21,105 nucleotides of DNA, taken from positions 1,989 through 23,093 of the forward strand of contig DHDW01000039.1 in assembly GCA_002399565.1 (NCBI GenBank). The letters run 5' to 3'. The DNA comes from Bacteroidales bacterium UBA4866. Lineage in GTDB: Bacteria > Bacteroidota > Bacteroidia > Bacteroidales > P3. Below are positions 15,334-21,105 of the stretch, piece after piece. The notes under the pieces are model-generated. The model was not told the origin of the DNA. It saw only the letters and a list, made by a program, of their open reading frames with translations, and ran no database searches. Numbering within the stretch: position 1 is the stretch's first letter; each line of letters starts with the position of its first letter. Both the position numbers and the translations under genes were made by a program.

Positions 15334-17022
15334 TTATTCGTGTACTTTTTCAACAGCTTCACTTACATTTATTGCAAAATCAGCTAATTTTTCATATTGA
15401 GCATACAAACTACTATAATAAATACCTGTTTGATATGGGTAAACATTATTTTTTATAGCTTCTGTATGTTCATCTCTTAATTTATTTCTATATGTATTTA
15501 TTTTATCTTCCAACTCATTTGCTTTTTCAGCAGTTATTTCAGAATAGTTTGAATGAAGATTTTCGTCCATAAGAACCAAAGCTTCACGAACATATTCAAA
15601 CATAACATTAAGTTTATCTCTTAACTCTTGCTCAAACCAACTACCTGACTTCTTCTTATTATCAATAGTAATTGCAATTTGATTACAACTATCACCAATA
15701 CTTTCAAGATTATCAACTATTCTTAACATCGAACTAATATATAATGAAGCTCTATGACTCAAATCATGTTCTGAAGCTTTTGTAAGATAGTTGGCAATTT
15801 CAACCTCCATCCTATCTGTTATTTCTTCATATTTAATAATTCTATCATAAATCTCCTTATACTTTTTATCTTCTTTTGTCTTAATTAAATCTGGAATCAT
15901 ATCAAACATTTTCAAAATTCTCCTTGAAAACGTTTCAATTTCTTTTTTCGCAGGCTCAATTGCTAATTCGCCAGCTGACATATATCCAGAAGGAATAAAC
16001 TTCAAACGGAACTCCTCATCATCATCTTTCTTAATAGGAACCATTTTTTCTACAATCTTAATAATTTGAGGGACAAACCAAACTAAAATACATGCATTAG
16101 AGATATTGAAGAAACTATGGAAAATAGATAATGCTACAGGAATTGAAGAAGCTGAAGCAAAAGGAGACCCTCCATTTAGTGATATGGAAAGTTTATCAAT
16201 AATAGAAAGGACAGGATTGAAAAGAATTAATATCCAAATTACTCCAATAAGATTAAAAATCAAATGTGCTCTTGCAGCTTGCTTTGCTGTTTTATTTGCA
16301 ACAGTTGCAGCAATATTTGCAGTTATTGTTGTTCCAATGTTTTCACCCAAAACTAAAGCAGCACCCATTTCAAAAGGAATAAGGCCTTTAGCACACATAA
16401 CAAGTGTTACAGCCATCATTGCAGAAGAAGATTGAATAATAAATGTAAAGACCGTTCCGATAATAACAAATATAAGAGTTGAAAAGTAACCATATTCTTT
16501 CATATTTGCAATAAATTCAAGTACCCCAACATATTTTGGATCAGTAAAATCAGGTACATTACTTGTAAGCATTTGCAAGCCTAAAAACAAAAGAGCAAAA
16601 CCAATAAAAAATTCTCCAATGTTTTCTTTTGATTTAATAAATAAGAATGGAGTTGCAATTGCAATTATTGGGAGAACAAATTCAGAAATATCAAATTTAA
16701 AACCAAGCAACGATACAATCCATGCTGTAACAGTTGTTCCAATATTTGCACCCATTATTACAGTTACGGCTCCTGCTAAAGTAAGAGCTCCTGCATTAAC
16801 GAAACTTACAACCATAACAGTTGTTGCAGAAGAAGATTGAATTACGGAGGTTATTCCTAAACCTGTTAAAACTCCTCTAAAGCGGTTAGAAGTCATTTTT
16901 GAAAGAAAGTTCCTTAAACTATCTCCTGTGAGTCTTTGTAAGGAGTCACTCATTATTTTCATTCCATAAAGGAATAATCCTAAACCTCCTAAAAGCGTTA
17001 AAATTTGAAATACTACATTCAT
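15334..17022 (-). CDS. Na+/phosphate cotransporter family protein with C-terminal PhoU-like domain
   Basis: The 562-residue protein contains the duplicated NptA/PNaS core: QSSSATT (62-68) and GANIGTT (91-97) in the first half, then QSSSAMM (197-203) and GENIGTT (226-232) in the second. About eight to nine membrane spans run to near residue 325. Residues about 350-562 are soluble, charged and helical, matching the PhoU-like tail of YjbB-type proteins. Family knowledge suggests sodium-coupled phosphate movement, possibly efflux in the YjbB case; direction is not visible in sequence. It is the first gene of a probable four-gene operon with lpdA, rfbC and recQ, and has a good promoter upstream. 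Confidence 0.93.
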   Translation of the reverse strand: MNVVFQILTLLGGLGLFLYGMKIMSDSLQRLTGDSLRNFLSKMTSNRFRGVLTGLGITSVIQSSSATTVMVVSFVNAGALTLAGAVTVIMGANIGTTVTAWIVSLLGFKFDISEFVLPIIAIATPFLFIKSKENIGEFFIGFALLFLGLQMLTSNVPDFTDPKYVGVLEFIANMKEYGYFSTLIFVIIGTVFTFIIQSSSAMMAVTLVMCAKGLIPFEMGAALVLGENIGTTITANIAATVANKTAKQAARAHLIFNLIGVIWILILFNPVLSIIDKLSISLNGGSPFASASSIPVALSIFHSFFNISNACILVWFVPQIIKIVEKMVPIKKDDDEEFRLKFIPSGYMSAGELAIEPAKKEIETFSRRILKMFDMIPDLIKTKEDKKYKEIYDRIIKYEEITDRMEVEIANYLTKASEHDLSHRASLYISSMLRIVDNLESIGDSCNQIAITIDNKKKSGSWFEQELRDKLNVMFEYVREALVLMDENLHSNYSEITAEKANELEDKINTYRNKLRDEHTEAIKNNVYPYQTGIYYSSLYAQYEKLADFAINVSEAVEKVHE

Positions 17023-17054
17023 TCTTTCCTAAATTTATTATAATAAAAACCTTG

Positions 17055-17085
17055 CAAAATTACTTATTTATATTGTAAGTTCAAT
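17055..17085 (-). promoter_or_regulatory. Promoter of the Na/Pi cotransporter - lpdA - rfbC - recQ operon
   Basis: On the minus strand TAATTTTG (17055-17062) has ATTG (17082-17085) 19 nt upstream. It lies directly after the dnaA terminator, so the operon should be transcribed independently of dnaA. The leader to ATG 17022 is about 32 nt. Confidence 0.6.
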
Positions 17086-17095
17086 GTATAAAAAG

Positions 17096-17126
17096 AAAAA
17101 AAGATTACACAATTAAGTGTAATCTT
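17096..17126 (-). terminator. Rho-independent terminator of dnaA
   Basis: A perfect 10-bp stem, AAGATTACAC (17101-17110) with GTGTAATCTT (17117-17126), has a 6-nt loop. On the minus strand it is followed by a T run (A residues 17096-17102 on the plus strand), 20 nt beyond the dnaA stop. Confidence 0.82.
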
Positions 17127-17146
17127 CTAACTAACCATTTATTTAT

Positions 17147-18574
17147 TTAATTTGCTATTCTTTTTTCTAGGTCATCAACCCAAGTTTTGTATTTCTTATC
17201 GGTATTGTAGAGATTGCCAACAGCCTTACAAGCATGAAGAACTGTTGAATGATCTTTATTCCCACATCTTGAGCCTATAATTGCTAAAGAATTTTTCGTA
17301 AGTTTTTTGGAAAAATACATTGCTAATTGCCTTGCTTGAACAATTTCTCTTTTCCTTGAAGAAGATTGAATTTTATCGACAGAAAGATTAAAATAATCAA
17401 AAACTACCTTTTGAATATATTCAATTGAAACTTCCCTTACATTACTTCGGATAAACTTATCAATCATTTCTCTAGCAAGATCAATTGTTATAGTTTTCTT
17501 ATTAAAAGAAGACTGAGCTAAAAGAGAAATTAATGCTCCTTCCAATTCTCTTACACTTGAATTAATATTATATGCCAAATACTCAATAATATCATAAGGC
17601 ATTTCAATACCATCTTTATAGAGTTTACTTTGTAGAATTTGTATTCTTGTTTGAACATCTGGCAATTGCAAATCTGCACTTAAACCCCATTTCAAACGTG
17701 AAATTACTCTTTGTTCAAAATCACATAAATCAGCAGGGGTTTTGTCGGAAGTTATTATTAATTGCTTGCCTGACGAATGAAGAGAATTGAAAACATGAAA
17801 GAACACATCTTGAGTTCCAGTTTTCTTAGCAAAAAACTGTATATCATCTATAATTAATAAGTCTATCATTTGATAGAATTGCAAGAAATCATTTCTTGTA
17901 TTATTTTTACATGAATCAGTGTATTGATGAACAAATTGTTCTGCTGAAACATATAGAACAGTTTTATCTGGAAAATTCTTTTTAGTTTCTAATCCTATCG
18001 CATGAGCAAGATGAGTTTTTCCTAAACCTACACCAGAATAAATAAAGAAAGGATTAAAAGAAGTTTTCCCTGGATTTTGAGCTACTGCATAGCCTGCACT
18101 TCTTGCCAAACGATTACATTCTCCTTCAACAAAATTATCAAAAGATAATGATTCATTAAGTTGAGAATTGATTTTAATTTTCTTTAAGCCTGGAAGTATA
18201 AAAGGATTTGGAAAATCTTTTGAAGGAGTAGAATTAATATTTAATGGTACACTTACTGGTGCATTATATTTAGCATATTTATCTTCTGATGGCTGTATTG
18301 AAGAATAGGGTGTTTGAGAATCTAAAACAATGCTATATTGAAGCATTGCATTTTTACCAATTTCTCTTTTAATAGTTTTTTTCAGTAAATGTACGTAGTG
18401 CTCTTCTAAGAACTCACAAAAATATTGACTTGGCACTTGAATAGTTAAAACATTTTCCTCAAGTTTAAGTGGTCGTATCGGCTCAAACCAAGTTTTGTAT
18501 AGAAATTCATTTCCAAGATTATCTTTAATAACTTGTAAACAATTATTCCATACGTCTTCGTGTCCTTTTTGCAT
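17147..18574 (-). CDS. dnaA: Chromosomal replication initiator DnaA
   Basis: The 475-residue AAA+ initiator binds origin boxes and opens the duplex. Domain I (about 1-85) opens with VWNNCLQVIKDNLGNEFLYKTWFEPI; a short variable domain II follows (about 86-130). Domain III has Walker A GVGLGKTH (181-188), Walker B LLIIDDIQFF (239-248) and the Box VII-like arginine stretch ISRLKWGL (291-298). Domain IV carries the DnaA signature with KDHSTVLHA at 440-448, which reads DNA. Length is normal. It has its own terminator, and the 379-nt upstream gap holds a candidate promoter and several DnaA-box-like sequences, consistent with autoregulation and possibly with a nearby origin. Confidence 0.98.
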   Translation of the reverse strand: MQKGHEDVWNNCLQVIKDNLGNEFLYKTWFEPIRPLKLEENVLTIQVPSQYFCEFLEEHYVHLLKKTIKREIGKNAMLQYSIVLDSQTPYSSIQPSEDKYAKYNAPVSVPLNINSTPSKDFPNPFILPGLKKIKINSQLNESLSFDNFVEGECNRLARSAGYAVAQNPGKTSFNPFFIYSGVGLGKTHLAHAIGLETKKNFPDKTVLYVSAEQFVHQYTDSCKNNTRNDFLQFYQMIDLLIIDDIQFFAKKTGTQDVFFHVFNSLHSSGKQLIITSDKTPADLCDFEQRVISRLKWGLSADLQLPDVQTRIQILQSKLYKDGIEMPYDIIEYLAYNINSSVRELEGALISLLAQSSFNKKTITIDLAREMIDKFIRSNVREVSIEYIQKVVFDYFNLSVDKIQSSSRKREIVQARQLAMYFSKKLTKNSLAIIGSRCGNKDHSTVLHACKAVGNLYNTDKKYKTWVDDLEKRIAN

Positions 18575-18638
18575 ATCAAAATTAGTTTAAAATATAATAA
18601 ATACCTACATGATAAGAACCATTACAGGTTTCGTTTTT

Positions 18639-18646
18639 CAAAATTA
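18639..18646 (-). promoter_or_regulatory. Candidate -7 element of dnaA
   Basis: TAATTTTG on the minus strand fits the -7 consensus. The -33 region at 18-20 nt is T-rich but lacks a proper TTTG. The leader to ATG 18574 would be about 60 nt. Confidence 0.4.
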
Positions 18647-18821
18647 TAAATTAAAGTGCGTAAAAAAATATTTTTATTTTCTTGTTTGATTTTGATTTTT
18701 TATATATAGGTTTTTTATTAAATCTGTCCCAAAAAAGGATAATAATCAAAAAACCTACATCACTAAGGAGTTAACAATAGTTTAAAAATAATTTCCAAAA
18801 ATCGGCGGAATATAATAATAT

Positions 18822-18904
18822 TTTTCAACAAAAAAAACTTTCATCAAGTTTTTTATCTTTTTTTTTCAACAACTTATCAACAAGTAATTCTGTATGTTTC
18901 AACA
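18822..18904 (+). promoter_or_regulatory. Cluster of four DnaA-box-like 9-mers
   Basis: TTTTCAACA occurs at 18822-18830 and 18863-18871, TTATCAACA at 18874-18882 and GTTTCAACA at 18896-18904, all in the same orientation. TTATCAACA differs from the TTATCCACA consensus at one base; the others share the TCAACA end. Start-to-start spacings of 41, 11 and 22 bp are close to whole helical turns. Confidence 0.45.
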
Positions 18905-18953
18905 TTTAATTCAAAAAACTCCTTACCAAACCAGTAAAAAATAAGAATTTTTA

Positions 18954-19565
18954 TCAAATTGTAGTTATAAATTCTACTAAAACATTGTCAATAAATTTCA
19001 AATTATCAACTACAACCTTTGAATCTCTTTTCCTTATCCTAAATTCCAAATAACAATCATTTTCAAACTTATGATTCTGTTGATGAAGGTCATATTCTTT
19101 CATAACTTTCATAACATCATTCATTAGAGAATAGTCAAAACTCACGCTATATACTTCATCAACTGTTTTCTCAATAATTTTTGAATTATTTAATACATCA
19201 ATTGTAGCTTGTTTATATGCTTGAATCAATCCACTTACTCCAAGTTTTGTTCCTCCAAAATATCTAACCACAACAACCAAAATATTTGTTAAATCTTTTG
19301 AGAGCAATTGCCCATATATTGGTTTTCCTGCAGTTGAAGAAGGTTCTCCATCATCATTCATTCTAAAAACTGATTTATCGTATCCTAATATATAAGCATA
19401 GCAATGATGACGAGCATCAAAATACTCCTTCTTTATATCCTTAACAATTTCTTTTATTTCCTCTTGAGTTGTTACAGGAAAAGCTAAAGAAATAAATTTA
19501 CTTCCTTTCTCCTTGTAGACTCCTTCTGCCCTATCCTCAATGGTTAAATAAGTATCATCAAACAT
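18954..19565 (-). CDS. yigZ: YigZ/IMPACT family protein (UPF0029)
   Basis: The 203-residue protein has the IMPACT-type N-terminal domain with its hallmark DDGEPSSTAGKPI (71-83) and VVVVRYFGGTKLGVSGLIQAY (about 97-117), then a ferredoxin-like DUF1949 domain (about 138-200). Eukaryotic IMPACT regulates the translation kinase GCN2; the bacterial role is not settled, with a nucleic-acid or translation-factor link suggested from structure. It starts 5 nt after the ribD stop, so the two genes are probably one transcript. No terminator hairpin was seen after its stop. Confidence 0.93.
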   Translation of the reverse strand: MFDDTYLTIEDRAEGVYKEKGSKFISLAFPVTTQEEIKEIVKDIKKEYFDARHHCYAYILGYDKSVFRMNDDGEPSSTAGKPIYGQLLSKDLTNILVVVVRYFGGTKLGVSGLIQAYKQATIDVLNNSKIIEKTVDEVYSVSFDYSLMNDVMKVMKEYDLHQQNHKFENDCYLEFRIRKRDSKVVVDNLKFIDNVLVEFITTI

Positions 19566-19570
19566 ATAAT

Positions 19571-20617
19571 TTAAAAGTTATTATATTGTTCAATCCAATC
19601 TGAACCAAAATATATTTTTTCTGAAATCTTACTCTTAATAAGTTCCTTTGGAGAAAGTAACCCTTTATAAAAAAGCTTATTACCAACCAAAACATTTGCC
19701 TCATCCCATAAGTTTTCATTAATAAAACGCTCCAAAGTAAATTTACCTCCTTCAACAATAAGAGAAGAAGTTTTGATATCACTATATATATAATGTATAA
19801 TTTGTTCTAAAACATTCTTTTCAAAATCCAATTTAACATAAGTTGTTTCTCCATGATGAAAATCTTTCTTTGAATTAAAAACAACACTCTTCTGAGAATT
19901 ATCAAAGAAAAACCTATCATTTGGAATAGTTAAATCCTTATCAATAGTCATACGAATTGGATTACGACCACTAAAATAACGAACGTTCAAATTAGGATTA
20001 TCATTAATTATTGTATTCTTTCCCACCAAAATACAATCTTCAATTGATCTTTGCCTATGAACCCAAACCTTTAAAGCATCATTTGTAATCCAATAAGATT
20101 CCCTACTCTCATATCTTCTTTCAATATCCATAAACCCATCCAAAGTTTGAGCCCATTTCAAAATAATATAAGGACGATTTTTTTCGTGACGAGAGAAAAA
20201 ACGCTTATTCAACTCCCTTCCCTCCTTTTCCAAAACACCACTTACAACCTCAATTCCAGCGTCCTTTAAAATCTTTACTCCTCCACCAGAAACCTTAGGA
20301 TTTGGGTCAGAATTACAAATTACAACTTTTCTTATACCACTTTTAACAATTAAGTCTGCACAAGGAGGTGTTTTCCCCCAATGACAACAAGGCTCAAGAC
20401 TAACATAAAGAGTGGAGTTTTTAAGTAATGATTTATCCTCAACTGCATTTATAGCATTAGGTTCAGCATGCGAAAGACCATAAACCTTATGATATCCTTC
20501 ACCAATAATTTTATTATCATAAACCACCACAGCCCCAACCATTGGATTTGGACTAACATAACCTCCACCCAATGAAGCCAAGTGCAAACATCTCTGCATT
20601 AATAACTCATCATTCAT
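19571..20617 (-). CDS. ribD: Bifunctional riboflavin biosynthesis deaminase/reductase RibD
   Basis: The 348-residue enzyme performs the second and third steps of riboflavin synthesis: deamination of the pyrimidine ring, then NADPH-dependent reduction of the ribose side chain. The deaminase domain (1-about 145) has the zinc ligands His50 and catalytic Glu52 in HAEPNA and Cys77/Cys86 in EPCCHWGKTPPC. The reductase domain (about 146-348) begins YIILKWAQTLDGFMD and contains SLIVEGGKFTLERFI near 295-309. Length is typical. No FMN riboswitch is visible: the start lies only about 20 nt from a candidate -7 element. It is divergent from prmC across 96 nt and followed by yigZ. Confidence 0.96.
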   Translation of the reverse strand: MNDELLMQRCLHLASLGGGYVSPNPMVGAVVVYDNKIIGEGYHKVYGLSHAEPNAINAVEDKSLLKNSTLYVSLEPCCHWGKTPPCADLIVKSGIRKVVICNSDPNPKVSGGGVKILKDAGIEVVSGVLEKEGRELNKRFFSRHEKNRPYIILKWAQTLDGFMDIERRYESRESYWITNDALKVWVHRQRSIEDCILVGKNTIINDNPNLNVRYFSGRNPIRMTIDKDLTIPNDRFFFDNSQKSVVFNSKKDFHHGETTYVKLDFEKNVLEQIIHYIYSDIKTSSLIVEGGKFTLERFINENLWDEANVLVGNKLFYKGLLSPKELIKSKISEKIYFGSDWIEQYNNF

Positions 20618-20637
20618 ACCTATCGTTAAATAAAAAG

Positions 20638-20645
20638 CAAATATA
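20638..20645 (-). promoter_or_regulatory. Candidate -7 element of ribD-yigZ
   Basis: TATATTTG on the minus strand fits TAnnTTTG, 20 nt before the ribD ATG. A convincing TTTG at the -33 distance is lacking. Confidence 0.4.
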
Positions 20646-20692
20646 CTACTTAATCCAATAATATTAAAATTCCTTGATTGGGATAAATATAG

Positions 20693-20700
20693 TAATTTTG
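20693..20700 (+). promoter_or_regulatory. Candidate -7 element of prmC
   Basis: TAATTTTG fits the -7 consensus and lies 13 nt before the prmC ATG, implying a very short leader. The nearest TTG-like -33 boxes are 12-16 nt away, so the match is partial. Confidence 0.4.
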
Positions 20701-20713
20701 CAAAAAAAGAACA

Positions 20714-21105
20714 ATGAGGATAAAATCAAACAGAATTGAAGATATACTAAAATTTGCTTTGCAAGAACTTGAAGGAATATACTCTGAAAATGAAATAAAA
20801 CAAATGACATATAGTCTTATCACTCATTTTTGTAATATCCCCAAAACATCAATCCTTGCCAACAACAAACAAACTGTGTTGGAGTCAGAACTACTAAAGC
20901 TTAATTTTGCTATTAAAGACCTTAAAAAAGAAAAACCTCTTCAATATATTATGGGATATACCGATTTCTATAACATTAAACTAAACTTAAATCATAAAGT
21001 TTTAATTCCTCGTCCTGAAACGGAAGAATTGGTCGAATTAATTAGAAATGATTATGTACAAAATCAAGATATTTCTATGATTGATTTAGGGACAGGAACA
21101 GGATG
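20714..21105 (+). CDS. prmC: Peptide chain release factor N5-glutamine methyltransferase PrmC, N-terminal part (cut by window end)
   Basis: The frame is open from ATG 20714 to the window end (130 full codons). PrmC (HemK) methylates the GGQ glutamine of release factors 1 and 2 using S-adenosylmethionine. The helical N-terminal domain is present (1-about 75), followed by KPLQYIMGYTDFY (about 74-86), LIPRPETEELVE (about 97-108) and the SAM-binding motif I start DLGTGTG (124-130). The catalytic NPPY motif lies beyond the edge. Translation from the ATG gives MRIKSNRIEDILKFALQELE, a usual PrmC start. Confidence 0.94.
   Translation, partial: MRIKSNRIEDILKFALQELEGIYSENEIKQMTYSLITHFCNIPKTSILANNKQTVLESELLKLNFAIKDLKKEKPLQYIMGYTDFYNIKLNLNHKVLIPRPETEELVELIRNDYVQNQDISMIDLGTGTG

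Larger units (their letters stand above)
18575..18953. other. AT-rich intergenic region upstream of dnaA; possible origin or autoregulatory region
   Basis: This 379-nt gap contains no plausible gene. Next to dnaA lies a candidate promoter (18639-18646). Then come a very AT-rich block (about 18655-18720), a 10-bp inverted repeat TAGGTTTTTT (18707-18716) with AAAAAACCTA (18748-18757), and a cluster of DnaA-box-like sites (18822-18904). These are the ingredients of a bacterial origin, but dnaA promoters can carry similar boxes, and genes on both sides run leftward, so there is no strand switch to support an origin. Confidence 0.4.

Noticed and set aside
15234..16840. Plus-strand open frames opposite lpdA and the Na/Pi cotransporter
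   Set aside because: They lie wholly opposite genes with clear family motifs, and their repeated VVAEED-like ends are reverse readings of the QSSSAT repeats.
20618..20713. FMN riboswitch controlling ribD
   Set aside because: The ribD leader is only about 20 nt and the 96-nt gap has none of the conserved RFN-element blocks.

Overview
The window reads as a chromosomal segment from a low-GC Bacteroidota bacterium, most likely of the order Bacteroidales. The evidence is the protein families (RecQ without HRDC, a Na/Pi cotransporter with a PhoU-like tail, TorF-like porin, membrane-anchored AraC-type regulator, CarboxypepD-like/TPR exported protein), the lack of Shine-Dalgarno sites with A-rich leaders instead, and many matches to the Bacteroidota promoter (about TTTG, 18-20 nt, then TAnnTTTG). 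The assignment rests on these signatures only.

Layout. 1-1373 (-): 5' part of a two-domain peptide-type ABC ATPase, cut by the window edge. 1540-1737 (+): two tRNA-Gln genes (TTG, CTG), each followed by its own terminator. 1864-3591 (+): umuDC, translesion DNA synthesis. 3767-4672 (+): phosphate butyryl/acetyltransferase with its own promoter and terminator. 4788-7724 (+): exported TPR protein, stand-alone PAS protein and exported glutathione peroxidase, closely spaced. 8032-8763 (-): membrane-anchored AraC-type regulator, divergent from 9021-11068 (+), a TorF-like outer-membrane protein plus ammonium transporter AmtB. 11475-17022 (-): apparent four-gene operon Na/Pi cotransporter - lpdA - rfbC - recQ. 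17147-18574 (-): dnaA, preceded by a 379-nt AT-rich region with a cluster of DnaA-box-like sites. 18954-20617 (-): ribD-yigZ. 20714-end (+): 5' part of prmC.

The least explained structure is a 279-bp non-coding element present twice in the same orientation (7753-8031 and 11110-11388) with a single mismatch. Both copies sit between convergent genes (gpx/AraC-type and amtB/recQ). Each carries five CATG-N-CATG near-palindromes spaced exactly 22 bp apart. The pair brackets the regulator-porin-AmtB block. It resembles, in placement and palindromic content, the REP/BIME elements of enterobacteria, but I do not recognise the sequence.

Most genes are housekeeping (replication initiation, riboflavin synthesis, release-factor methylation, SOS mutagenesis, nutrient uptake). 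No transposase, integrase, phage, CRISPR or secondary-metabolite genes were seen.
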